NCBI GenBank assembly: GCA_965219635.1
Contig: OZ244783.1
Coordinates: 434,001 to 498,000 of the forward strand
Length of the DNA: 64,000 nucleotides
Reading direction: 5' to 3'
Source: JAPOXR01 sp965219635
GTDB taxonomy: Bacteria > Pseudomonadota > Alphaproteobacteria > Rhodobacterales > Rhodobacteraceae
In this document: positions 43,568-52,291 of the stretch, piece after piece
How positions within the stretch are numbered: position 1 is the first letter of the stretch
How the letters are laid out: every line of letters begins with the position of its first letter
The notes under the pieces: model-generated
What the model saw: only the letters and a program-made list of their open reading frames with translations
The model's database searches: none
Told to the model about the DNA's origin: nothing
Made by a program: the position numbers and the translations under genes

Positions 43568-44938
43568 TCATTGGGTGATAACGGGAGACCAAAGGGCTTC
43601 CAGCCTGTGGATGTCCTCCTGTTTATCAATTCTCTCGATGGCATCTGCTAACAGTATTGCGCGTGCTTGGCCCAGTCGTGGTGAGGACAGCTCAATTGCC
43701 TTTCCCCGGACCTGTTCCCAATTCATCGGTCTGTCGGGTGTACCGAGTACGGCTCTCGTGTGGCGGGATACAGTATTGCCGCCCGTCAATTCTATCTCGA
43801 CAATCGCCTGGCGTGCTGGCCTGGCTGCTGTGAGTTCCGGACTCGGTACCAGTTCGACAAGTCGGCGCATCGCAAGGACGCCTTCATCGTGCATCCGGTT
43901 ATGATCGCGTATGGCGGCGTGGCTTGCGCCGCTATCGTGCAGTGCTAGAGCCACGAGATGTTGGGCACAGACGCCCGGCATCGGGCTGTTGTCGACGATC
44001 ATGATCCGGTCGTCCGGCATGACCACTCGAACCCGGCGGATATCATCTGTCTGGATATTCTCCTCGTCGATCAGTTCATGGACGGCGTCAAGCACCGATT
44101 GACAGGGCGAACCAACACACCACTTCTTGATGGAGGCTGACATGATTTCAAATCTGGTCCCAAGATCTTTAGTCAGTTCGTGCGGTGCAGCATCCTGCGC
44201 GAATGACGCCATATAGGAGTGTTTTCCGGTCAGGCTGCCGGTGACGCCAGTGGCGCCTGATGCAACGAACAGTGCTGCAAAGACACCATTGCGGGCTCCC
44301 ATGCCGCCAAAGTCAAAAGCCTTCTCAACATGGTCGGGGTCGCGTTCCCAATAAGCTATCCCTGATGCCTGTTGGGATGCATAAGAGAGCAGATATTCAC
44401 ACTGTGTGCTGTCAAGACCTGCCAGTGCTCCAGCAGCAGCGGCGGCACCGAAATTTGCCCCGAGGCAATGTGTCGAGTGCGTGCCGCTCCGTGGGGAAGT
44501 GTAGCCAAGCGCCATGGTCGCACGCGCTCCGATGTCGTAGCCGGCCGCGATTGCACGCAGGAGTTGAGTGCCGCTGGCACCCCGCAGCTGCGCAATCGCC
44601 AGGGCTGCCGGAACAACTGCGCAACCAGGATGAAATCTCCCGCCCAGATGAGAGTCATCGGCCTCATCGGCGTGCGCAGCCATTGCTCCTGCAAAGGCGG
44701 CGCTGGTCGCGTCGGTAGACAGGTCGGTCCCGGGCACCGATACTTCTGGCTTGCCGCCCATGCGGCGGACAAATGCAAGCGCTTGCTTGCCTGCCGGAAG
44801 GCTGACGCCGTCGATCATTGCTGCAATCGTGTCGAGCAAGTGGATGCGCGTCTTTTCGGAGACCTCGGGCGGCAAGGGCGTGGAGCATGCATTGGCGATG
44901 TAGCGTGCCACTTCCCTGGTTGTGTACGGCTCTTCCAT
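43568..44938 (-). CDS. MmgE/PrpD family protein (copy 5)
   Basis: 456 residues. TRIHLLDTIAAMIDGVSLPAG, MAAHADEADDSHLGGRFHPGCAVVPAALA and HSTHCLGANFGAAAAAGAL fit the family, with EADDS in place of DFDDT. WCVGSPCQSVLDAV is the usual Lys/Cys region. Divergent from the tripartite tricarboxylate transporter genes and 41 bp from operator-like site C. Transport and this enzyme are probably induced together. The substrate is unknown. Confidence 0.9.
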   Translation of the reverse strand: MEEPYTTREVARYIANACSTPLPPEVSEKTRIHLLDTIAAMIDGVSLPAGKQALAFVRRMGGKPEVSVPGTDLSTDATSAAFAGAMAAHADEADDSHLGGRFHPGCAVVPAALAIAQLRGASGTQLLRAIAAGYDIGARATMALGYTSPRSGTHSTHCLGANFGAAAAAGALAGLDSTQCEYLLSYASQQASGIAYWERDPDHVEKAFDFGGMGARNGVFAALFVASGATGVTGSLTGKHSYMASFAQDAAPHELTKDLGTRFEIMSASIKKWCVGSPCQSVLDAVHELIDEENIQTDDIRRVRVVMPDDRIMIVDNSPMPGVCAQHLVALALHDSGASHAAIRDHNRMHDEGVLAMRRLVELVPSPELTAARPARQAIVEIELTGGNTVSRHTRAVLGTPDRPMNWEQVRGKAIELSSPRLGQARAILLADAIERIDKQEDIHRLEALWSPVITQ

Positions 44939-44978
44939 CTCGGTGCCTTCCTCTGATCACAATTCGGTCAGACATCAC

Positions 44979-44997
44979 ATTGTCTGCAATCTACAAT
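44979..44997. promoter_or_regulatory. operator-like double palindrome, site C
   Basis: ATTGTCTGCAATCTACAAT occupies the divergent region, 41 bp from the MmgE/PrpD start and 88 bp before the tctC-like ATG. It extends into TTGACAATTG (to about 45006). Site D at 51961 is the same 19 bases with G and A exchanged at two positions. It fits a dimer site of the FadR/VanR-like GntR group. Confidence 0.55.
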
Positions 44998-45084
44998 TGA
45001 CAATTGCTGCGGTTGATGCAATCGTTTCCAATGTCTGATTGGAGGGTGGTGGCAGATATCCTCGCAGCACAACAGGAGAAGACA

Positions 45085-46047
45085 ATGATCAGAAAATTCA
45101 AGACCGCAGTCGGTGTGGCAGTCATGGCTACGATGGTCACTGGCGCAGCCCCGGCCGCAGAGTATCCGCACGACACGGTCACACTCGTGACTCATTCCCG
45201 CTCGGGCGGAGGCACCGATGTGTTCCTGCGTGAAATGGTGAAGTATCTGGGCGAATACCTGGGTGCCGACCTCGTTGTTGAAAACGTTCGCGGTGGCTCG
45301 GGCGCCAAGGCCATGGCAAGGCTTGCAACTTCGCCAGCGGATGGATCCATCTTCTATGGAACCACGCCGACCTTCATCAATACGTCAATCCTTTCGGAAC
45401 CGGAGTATACCTACAAGGACTTGATGGGGGTCACGAACGTATTCCTCGACCCGCAGATCGTCTATGTCAGAACCGACAGCCCCTACGCTGACTTGAGTGC
45501 AGTCGTGGAAGCTGCGCTTGCCGATCCTGGATCGGTGGTTTTCGGGGTGACCACACCAGGTTCACTTGACCGCCAGGTCATGGAGACCTTCAAGAAGATC
45601 ACTGGAGTTACCTCACCGATTGTTACCCATGATGGCGGCGGTGAACTGCTCATCAGCGTGCTCAACGGAACCGTCTCGCTGGGGATCGGTGAGATTCAAG
45701 AATTGACGGCACAACTCGAAGCCGGCGAGGTTCGTCTCCTGACGACTTACACAACCGATCGTCTCGGCGATTTCCCGGACGTACCCACGGCTAGAGAGCA
45801 GGGGATTGATCTTGTAATCAACAAGTTCCGCGGCATTGCCGGTCCGGCGGGACTTCCAGATGACATTTTGTCGGCATGGGAAAACGCAATCACTGCGGTG
45901 CTGCAGGATCCCGAGTTCCGCGCCTGGTTCGAAGCACAGAGTCTTGTGCCGAACTACATGAACAGCGCGGACTATACTGCCTTCCTTAATGAGTTCGCAG
46001 AACAGCAAAGGGCGTTCTTTGTCGAATACGGCATCATAGAGAACTGA
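45085..46047 (+). CDS. tripartite tricarboxylate transporter substrate-binding protein (TctC family)
   Basis: 320 residues from ATG 45085, with AGGAGAAG upstream. A Sec signal (VGVAVMATMVTGAAPAAE) leads to YPHDTVTLVTHSRSGGGTD, VVENVRGGSGAKAMARLA, and VVFGVTTPGSLD, all standard for Bug/TctC receptors. It would bind a carboxylate in the periplasm and deliver it to TctAB. Followed 25 bp later by the TctB-type gene. Confidence 0.93.
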   Translation: MIRKFKTAVGVAVMATMVTGAAPAAEYPHDTVTLVTHSRSGGGTDVFLREMVKYLGEYLGADLVVENVRGGSGAKAMARLATSPADGSIFYGTTPTFINTSILSEPEYTYKDLMGVTNVFLDPQIVYVRTDSPYADLSAVVEAALADPGSVVFGVTTPGSLDRQVMETFKKITGVTSPIVTHDGGGELLISVLNGTVSLGIGEIQELTAQLEAGEVRLLTTYTTDRLGDFPDVPTAREQGIDLVINKFRGIAGPAGLPDDILSAWENAITAVLQDPEFRAWFEAQSLVPNYMNSADYTAFLNEFAEQQRAFFVEYGIIEN

Positions 46048-46072
46048 CCCTGCCTTCCGGGGAGGAGGTGCG

Positions 46073-46573
46073 ATGACGCGGCTGGGCGGCGATTTCTGGG
46101 TTGGGTTGGTCGTGCTCACTTCGGCCATCATCTACTGGCTTGAGGCGGACAAGATCCGAATCAGCCCGCTTGATGGTCCGGTGAACGCTGCCGGCCCTCC
46201 CAAAGCCTTGGCATATGCTCTGGGTTCGTTGGCAATCATACTTGTCGTCCGAAGCCTGGCGGTTGCCATCATGGGCGGTGGTCGCCCGCCGTCGCGTCAG
46301 GAAAGTGTTTCGATACGGCAACTCCTGCATCCTCATTTGCGGGCGATCGGCATGCTCGCAATAGGTGTCGGGTATCTGCTTCTCGTATCGTGGCTGGGAT
46401 ATGTGATAACCATTGTGGCGCTCATCCTTGCTGTTTCGATCTATAATGGAGCTGCGCCAGGCTGGCGCACAGCCGCCGTTGCCATTGGCGGGGCCATTTT
46501 CTTCCATCTATTCTTTGTGGAGTTTCTTGGCATCCCTCTGCCAGCGGGAATCCTCCAGCCGGTTGTTGGCTAG
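46073..46573 (+). CDS. tripartite tricarboxylate transporter small membrane subunit (TctB family)
   Basis: 166 residues with GGGGAGGAGG before the ATG. Four hydrophobic segments (DFWVGLVVLTSAIIYWLEAD, ALGSLAIILVVRSLAVAI, LAIGVGYLLLVSWLGYVITI and GGAIFFHLFFVEFLGIPLPAG) give the TctB topology. It lies between the binding protein and the large subunit in the usual order. Confidence 0.92.
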   Translation: MTRLGGDFWVGLVVLTSAIIYWLEADKIRISPLDGPVNAAGPPKALAYALGSLAIILVVRSLAVAIMGGGRPPSRQESVSIRQLLHPHLRAIGMLAIGVGYLLLVSWLGYVITIVALILAVSIYNGAAPGWRTAAVAIGGAIFFHLFFVEFLGIPLPAGILQPVVG

Positions 46574-46584
46574 GTACTTCAGCC

Positions 46585-48093
46585 ATGGAAGCGCTCCAGC
46601 ACGCATGGACCGCATTGACCACCACTCCGGCCGTGTTCGCGGCCATGGGAGGTGTTGTCTGGGGGATACTCGGCGGTGCACTGCCGGGCATATCCCCGTC
46701 AATTACCATGGCGCTCTTGCTGCCGTTCACTTACGCCATGGATCCGATACCAGCCATTGTGTTGCTGGCATCGACTTATGTCGGCGCAGAGTATGGCGGC
46801 TCGATTCCGGCCATCCTGATCCGCACTCCTGGCACGAATGCAGCCGCGGCAACGGCAATCGACGGCTACGAGTTCCAGAAGCAGGGACGAGGTGGCGAAG
46901 CGCTCGGTATCTCGCTGGTTTCCGGTGTGATCGGCGGCATGATCGGCCTGTTCTGCCTGGTGATCCTGACCAAACCACTGGCCAGCGTCGCCCTCTATTT
47001 CACCCCGCCAGCATATTTTTCGCTTGGCGTGCTGGGGATCAGCGTCATCGCCTCTTTGTCCACCGGCTCGCTGGTCAAGGGGCTCATGGCAGGCGTGGTT
47101 GGGCTAATGATCGCCACAGTAGGTTTGGATCCAGTATCAGGGGTTAGCCGGTTTACCTATGGCGCGCCCGAATTGCTGGGCGGCATTCCCTTCATACTTG
47201 TCATGGTCGGTGTGTTTGCGGTTTCGGAACTCTTGGTGCAGGCCGGCAAACCGGAACAGGTCGCAGCCGACAATCGGCAGATGCGGATCAAGTTACCGAG
47301 TTGGCAACTTCTTAAACGCCTCCGAAAACCGCAGCTCATCGGATCGGGTATTGGGCTTTTTGAAGGCTGCATGCCCGGGGCGGGCGGTTCTATTGCTGCC
47401 TTCATGGCATACAACGAGGCCCGCAGGTGGTCCCGGCATCCGGAAGAATTCGGCAAAGGGTCGCCGGAGGCGATTGCCGCACCGGAGAGCGCCAATAATA
47501 CGGTTGCAGGAACGGCCCTGGTGCCAATGCTGTCATTCGGCATACCGGGATCGAACTCGACTGCGATCCTGCTTGGGGGCCTGCTCATCCATGGTCTGCA
47601 GCCGGGCCCATTGCTTTTCGTCAAGCATCCGGACTTCATCTATGGGCTCTATTCGGGGTTGCTGGTCGCCAACCTTTCACTGTTTGTGATCGGCATTCTC
47701 ATCATCACGCCGGCTGTCTGGCTGGTGAACAGGCCGAAACCCTATCTCATGGCAGGCATATTTGCCCTGATCTTCTCCGGTATCTATTCGATCGACAACA
47801 CCCTGTTCGACCTCTACCTGGTCTTGCTGGCAGGCTTGGTTGGCTATGTCATGCGGTTGCTCGGTTTCCCGTTCCTGCCCCTGGTACTCGGCCTTGTGCT
47901 GGGGTACCTTATTGAATCCAACTATCGCCGATCGCTGCTGCTGACAGGTGGCGAACACAGGGTCTTTATCGAGGATCCCATTTCTCTTGGCTTGCTCATA
48001 ACGGCGGCACTATTCGTGTTTGGTTCCGCTCTCCGCGATTTTCGTGACTCGAGAAGGCGCGCCAGGGCAGAGGAGTCGGAGTCTAGCAGTTGA
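46585..48093 (+). CDS. tripartite tricarboxylate transporter large membrane subunit (TctA family)
   Basis: 502 residues, the family's usual length. GGALPGISPSITMALLLPFTY (signature with Gly-Pro loop), GGSIPAILIRTPGTNAAAATAIDGY and the mirrored second half MPGAGGSIAAFMAYNEARR with SFGIPGSNSTAILLGGLLIHGL mark the internal repeat of TctA. Probably 11-12 membrane helices. It overlaps the following MmgE/PrpD gene by 4 bp (GTTGATC context). Confidence 0.94.
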   Translation: MEALQHAWTALTTTPAVFAAMGGVVWGILGGALPGISPSITMALLLPFTYAMDPIPAIVLLASTYVGAEYGGSIPAILIRTPGTNAAAATAIDGYEFQKQGRGGEALGISLVSGVIGGMIGLFCLVILTKPLASVALYFTPPAYFSLGVLGISVIASLSTGSLVKGLMAGVVGLMIATVGLDPVSGVSRFTYGAPELLGGIPFILVMVGVFAVSELLVQAGKPEQVAADNRQMRIKLPSWQLLKRLRKPQLIGSGIGLFEGCMPGAGGSIAAFMAYNEARRWSRHPEEFGKGSPEAIAAPESANNTVAGTALVPMLSFGIPGSNSTAILLGGLLIHGLQPGPLLFVKHPDFIYGLYSGLLVANLSLFVIGILIITPAVWLVNRPKPYLMAGIFALIFSGIYSIDNTLFDLYLVLLAGLVGYVMRLLGFPFLPLVLGLVLGYLIESNYRRSLLLTGGEHRVFIEDPISLGLLITAALFVFGSALRDFRDSRRRARAEESESSS

Positions 48094-49601
48094 TCACCCA
48101 TCGCGTGCGGCCCCAGCGGCCAGGAGAGCGGCTCAAACCGGAAGAGCAGCTTGCCTGGAAGATTGCGCAATTTGCTGCCGCGTCCCCCGAGCCTGAGCCG
48201 GCAGCGGCAGCCATGGCGGCATTGAGAATAATCGACGATTGGGCAGTTGCCATTGCGGCCTTGGACCGGCCATCGGTAATCTCTGCTCAGGCAGCAGCGA
48301 TTGGCTTTACACGCAGCGGTGGCGCCAGCCTGATCGGAATGGGGCAGAACCCGAAAGCGGACCTTTATTGGGCAGGCTATGCCAACGCCACGGCAATCAG
48401 GGAGCTTGACTTCAACGACAGCTTCTTTTCCGCCGACTCTGGGCATCCGGGCGATACGATCGGCCCTCTTGCCGCTGTGGCCGAGGCCAAGGGGCTTACG
48501 GGCGCCGACCTGATCCGGGGCATCGCTGTTGCCTACGAGATCCAGGTCGATCTGATAAAGGGTATCAAGCTCAACCCATACAGGGTCGACCATGTTGCCC
48601 ATCTAGGCCCTGCGGTTGCCGCCGGACTGGGAACGATGCTGGGTCTGGAAACGGAAACGATCTACCAGGCCGTAAACTTGGCAGCACAATTGTCGGTCTC
48701 AACCCGTCAGACCCGCAAGGGCACGATTTCGTCTTACAAGGCGAATGCGCCCGGACATGTCGGGCAAATCGCAATGCTGGCTGTCGACCGTGCCATGCGG
48801 GGCGAGTCCAGCCCGGCGCCCGTGTATGAAGGGGATTACGGGATGCTGGCGATACTCCTCGGTGGCCCTGAAGAGGAAGTGGAAGTGCCGCTTCCGGCGC
48901 CTGGAGAGCCGCCATCTGCCATTCTCGAGACCTATCCGAAGGAGCACTCGGCGGGGTATCACGGTCAGGCATTGATCGATCTGGCCTTCAGGATGCGCAG
49001 CAAGATTGGTGACGAAAGCCGCATCAAAGAGGTTGTCATCTACACCAAGGAGAAGACTCATCTGGTAATGGGTTCCGGTGCCGGTGACCGGGAAAAGTGG
49101 GATCCCAACGCCACCCGCGAAACCCTGGATCACTCGGCAATGTACATCTTCACGGTCGCATTGCAGGATGGAAAGTGGGATCATTACGGCAGCTATGCGC
49201 CCGAACGGGCATCCCGTCCTGACACCGTGCGCTTGTGGAGCAAGGTTCGCACAGTCTCTGATTCCGAATGGACACGCGAGTTCACTGATCCTGCGCCACT
49301 CGACAAGGCGCACGGAGCGCGGGTCGTCGTGACTTACGACGACGGATCGACATTTGAGGACGAATTGCGCGTTGCCTCGGCGCACCCCAAGGGGGCGAGT
49401 CCCTGGGGTCCGGGCGATTATCGCCGCAAGTTCGCGCAGCTTTCCGAGGGGCGGGTGGATCCTGTGGAGCGGGAAAGGTTCCTGGACAGGATTGAAGGTT
49501 ATGCTGACGACAAACAGCAGTCTCCGGTCGATCTCTCAATTGACGCTGGCGTGAGGGTGGAGGACCGCAGCGGAAGAGGACTGTTCAGCGGTCAGGCATA
49601 A
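48090..49601 (+). CDS. MmgE/PrpD family protein, PrpD-like branch (copy 6)
   Basis: 503 residues, the longest of the seven, in the 2-methylcitrate-dehydratase-like branch. TAIRELDFNDSFFSADSGHPGDTIGPLAAVAEA has the LDFND...HPGD form of true PrpD proteins, and KGTISSYKANAPGHVGQIAMLA and EGDYGMLAILLGG follow. It starts at a TTG at 48090 overlapping the TctA stop. Co-transcription with TctCBA suggests that it acts on the carboxylate brought in by this transporter. No prpB or prpC accompanies it, so methylcitrate-cycle use is unlikely. Confidence 0.9.
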   Translation: MITHRVRPQRPGERLKPEEQLAWKIAQFAAASPEPEPAAAAMAALRIIDDWAVAIAALDRPSVISAQAAAIGFTRSGGASLIGMGQNPKADLYWAGYANATAIRELDFNDSFFSADSGHPGDTIGPLAAVAEAKGLTGADLIRGIAVAYEIQVDLIKGIKLNPYRVDHVAHLGPAVAAGLGTMLGLETETIYQAVNLAAQLSVSTRQTRKGTISSYKANAPGHVGQIAMLAVDRAMRGESSPAPVYEGDYGMLAILLGGPEEEVEVPLPAPGEPPSAILETYPKEHSAGYHGQALIDLAFRMRSKIGDESRIKEVVIYTKEKTHLVMGSGAGDREKWDPNATRETLDHSAMYIFTVALQDGKWDHYGSYAPERASRPDTVRLWSKVRTVSDSEWTREFTDPAPLDKAHGARVVVTYDDGSTFEDELRVASAHPKGASPWGPGDYRRKFAQLSEGRVDPVERERFLDRIEGYADDKQQSPVDLSIDAGVRVEDRSGRGLFSGQA

Positions 49602-49679
49602 TGGCCGGCAAACGCAGGTAGGCGTTCAGGCGGCTTTGCCCGGAATGCAGGAACATGAACAGCTTGGGATCAGGGGCCC

Positions 49680-50360
49680 CTATGATTTCGTATGAGGTGG
49701 GAGCGCCGCATGCGCCGTGATCACCCTGTTTTGGCCACGCCTGACATGTTCCCTGTGCGCCGCCTCGGCGCGATCGGGGTCGCGAGCTTCAAGGGCATTA
49801 TACATGACGCGGTGCTCTTCATTCGAAACGGCTAGCCCGCCACCCAGTACCAGCCCCTTCACCCTGAAAAGGTGCATTCGAACCACCAGCCGCTTGTAGT
49901 CTTCGGTCAGCGTCTGATTGTCCGCAATTGCCAGTATTCCGTCATGAAACTCGAGATTCAGCCCATAGTAGGAGTCGACATCCTCGGCTTGCGAAGCTTC
50001 ATCCATCTGCTTCATGAGTTCCTTGAGCGATGACAGGCCCTCTTCGGTCATTTTTCCGGCGGCCAGCCGGCCCGCCAGTCCGAACAGGACCTCCCGCACC
50101 AGATAGATCTCCTTTGCTTCCGCAATGCTCAATCTGCGAACGAAGAAACCCCGGTTCCTGACCGACTCCACAAATCCCTTCGCTGCCAAACTGCGCAAGG
50201 CTTCGCGCAACGGTCCCCGGCTTGTTCCGAATAGCGATGCGAGTTGATTTTCGATCAGTCGAGCGCCGGGCTCCAGTTCGCCGGTAACGATCAGCCTTTC
50301 GACCTTCCTCTCCAGAGCACTGGCAAGAGTTACCGTCCTTACTATCGATAGGTCGTCCAT
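49680..50360 (-). CDS. GntR family transcriptional regulator, FCD (FadR-like) type
   Basis: 226 residues from ATG 50360; the frame extends to 50492 and would then overlap nothing but lacks a better start. The winged HTH LIENQLASLFGTSRGPLREALRSLAAKG (about 33-60) is followed by the all-helical FCD domain with metal-binding-type residues LNLEFHDGILA (Asp/His) and HREHVRRG. It is the only HTH regulator in the window. It lies amid the MmgE/PrpD/TTT cluster, where four palindromes of the kind this family binds are found, so it is the likely regulator of them. The ligand is probably an acid. Confidence 0.93.
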   Translation of the reverse strand: MDDLSIVRTVTLASALERKVERLIVTGELEPGARLIENQLASLFGTSRGPLREALRSLAAKGFVESVRNRGFFVRRLSIAEAKEIYLVREVLFGLAGRLAAGKMTEEGLSSLKELMKQMDEASQAEDVDSYYGLNLEFHDGILAIADNQTLTEDYKRLVVRMHLFRVKGLVLGGGLAVSNEEHRVMYNALEARDPDRAEAAHREHVRRGQNRVITAHAALPPHTKS

Positions 50361-50457
50361 TTCAGCACCCAATAGGCTGGTTTTCTGGTCATGACTGGCC
50401 GCTGGTTCGGGCAAGGCCCGCCAATTTGCCCCCCGAACTCGGTCCGATACCCTTAGC

Positions 50458-51816
50458 TCAAACCAGAACCGGTCGCACTGACATTCGTGCAATCACCGCG
50501 GGATCAACGGGACCGTCCACACCCCATGCGGCCTCCAGCAATCGGCATGATGCTTCCTCGCCGATGACGGCACTGGCCTGCCCGACAAACTTTTCGCCCA
50601 GCCTCTTGTTGTCCAACGGCTTCTCCTGGCTGCCAATCGCCCGATCAACATGCCGTTCGAGCGACGTGCCGTCCTTGAATTGAACCCTGATTGACACTGA
50701 AGCCTCATGCATTCCAGCCTCGGGAATGACCTTTACACGCGTGCGAAGGTCAACGATGCCGGGATCGGTCACGGCTTCGTCGGTGAATGCCGCTGGCGAC
50801 CCGTCGCCGCGAATAAGGGCGCATGCGGCCGCGTGGAATATCGAGAACTTTCCTTCCAGGCCGGTCTGGGGTGAGGTCTTGCCGGTCAGCTCCAGCACCA
50901 GTGGAGCCGTACGCAGTTCCACCTGTTCGATGTTCGCTATCGCTTCGGCCCCGATCTCGTTCCGGATTTGCTGGCAGCCATCTATGGCCGGATGGATCAC
51001 GATACCGCAGGCGAATGGCTTGTAGCTATTGAGCGCAGACTCCCAGCGGGAGCCAAGCCCTTCCAGGATCTCGCCATGGTCCTGTTTGGAGGATACAACG
51101 CAGGACCAGCCCCGCGGTGCCTCTATTCCCTGTTCCGAACTGTCGAAACCCGCTTCGGCGAGAAGCGCTGCCAGAAGTCCGTTTCTTGCGGCTGCGCCCG
51201 GGTGGAAGGACTTGGTCATCGTCCCGAACATCTCGCGCAGTCCCGACGATTGAGTGGCAGCGATTCCGAAAGCCCATTGCATTCTCTTGACGTCGAGGCC
51301 GATGGCTCGGCCACACGCGGCTGCGCTGCCGAACACGCCGGCAGTTCCGGTGATGTGCCAGCCTCGATCGTAATGGTCCGGATAGACCGAATTTCCGATG
51401 CGGCACTCGACCTCGGTTCCTGCTATCTGCGCAGTGATGAATTGGTGGCCCGTCATCGGCCGGAGTTCCGCAAGCGCCAGCAATGCAGAATCGACCGGAC
51501 CAGCAGGATGGATGATCGTCTTGAGATGAGTGTCATCATAATCCAGGACATGCGACGAGATGCCATTGACGAGGGCGGCATGTTGGGAATCGAGCCGGTC
51601 GCTATGGCCGATGACCGTGGAAGTCCTTTTTCCCGAAAACGCATGAACAGCGCGCAATACAGCATCGACTGATGGATGCGAGGCGCCGCCCACAGCACAG
51701 CCAAGCCAGTTCACGAACGTTCTGACGCCTTCGGTCCTGACTGCGCCGGGCACGCTATAGTCTTCGAGTTCTACAACCCAGCGGGCAAGTTCTTCGGTAA
51801 CCCTTCGATCGGACAT
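50458..51816 (-). CDS. MmgE/PrpD family protein (copy 7)
   Basis: 452 residues. GISSHVLDYDDTHLKTIIHPAGPV is the textbook active-site region, with all of D, DD, T and His present, and GTAGVFGSAAACGRAIGLD and KPFACGIVIHPAIDGC follow. Of the seven it is closest by eye to the common bacterial form. It is 98 bp upstream of the GntR gene on the same strand and divergent from the branched-chain-type ABC importer, with site D between them. Confidence 0.9.
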   Translation of the reverse strand: MSDRRVTEELARWVVELEDYSVPGAVRTEGVRTFVNWLGCAVGGASHPSVDAVLRAVHAFSGKRTSTVIGHSDRLDSQHAALVNGISSHVLDYDDTHLKTIIHPAGPVDSALLALAELRPMTGHQFITAQIAGTEVECRIGNSVYPDHYDRGWHITGTAGVFGSAAACGRAIGLDVKRMQWAFGIAATQSSGLREMFGTMTKSFHPGAAARNGLLAALLAEAGFDSSEQGIEAPRGWSCVVSSKQDHGEILEGLGSRWESALNSYKPFACGIVIHPAIDGCQQIRNEIGAEAIANIEQVELRTAPLVLELTGKTSPQTGLEGKFSIFHAAACALIRGDGSPAAFTDEAVTDPGIVDLRTRVKVIPEAGMHEASVSIRVQFKDGTSLERHVDRAIGSQEKPLDNKRLGEKFVGQASAVIGEEASCRLLEAAWGVDGPVDPAVIARMSVRPVLV

Positions 51817-51960
51817 CCAGAACAGTCTCCTTGCTGAATCGGACGCGAGATGCGTTTCGTGGCTTGAACCATGCCGGGCACTGCTTCCGAGTCTGGTTGG
51901 ACATCACCTGGCAGTGCTGCCCGTCGGGATTTGACCGCATACCTACTAGCGCAAGTGCAA

Positions 51961-51979
51961 ATTGTCTACAATCTGCAAT
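51961..51979. promoter_or_regulatory. operator-like double palindrome, site D
   Basis: ATTGTCTACAATCTGCAAT contains the perfect palindrome ATTGTctACAAT followed by CTGCAAT. It is 145 bp from the MmgE/PrpD start and about 313 bp before the binding-protein ATG. It is the best match of the four sites. Confidence 0.6.
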
Positions 51980-52155
51980 CACCTGCATTGCCCTGCGCCA
52001 CCCGGATGCTCGTGAAGAGGCAGGCGGGCTGTTCATGCTGTTGGCGGTTGCCAGGAAGGGCACAGGGTGCCCGTTTCCGGCCAAGATGCATTTGTGAATA
52101 TGAACTGCGCTTTGAGTGCCAATTGTGCTGGTTCACATTCCGCGGCCGGGAAGGG

Positions 52156-52207
52156 CAGTGAAACGGAAAATGGCACTGTCATTCGCTTGCAACATGCCGT
52201 TTCACTG
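52156..52207. repeat. perfect 11-bp inverted repeat
   Basis: CAGTGAAACGG (52156-52166) and CCGTTTCACTG (52197-52207) are exact complements separated by 30 bases, 85 bp before the binding-protein ATG. It could be a second regulator's paired site or an mRNA leader hairpin. Confidence 0.55.
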
Positions 52208-52291
52208 TGCCACACTGAGTCACCTGCTTGCGGCGGAGGAGCAATCCGCAACAGGCACCGCAATCCAGTATTTCAAGAAGTGGAGGATGAC

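Larger units (their letters stand above)
51817..52291. other. 475-bp divergent control region upstream of the Liv-type importer
   Basis: It holds operator-like site D (51961-51979) and a perfect 11-bp inverted repeat (52156-52207). No extra gene: an open frame from 52067 in phase with the binding protein has no signal-peptide-like N-terminus and is taken as untranslated leader. Confidence 0.6.
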
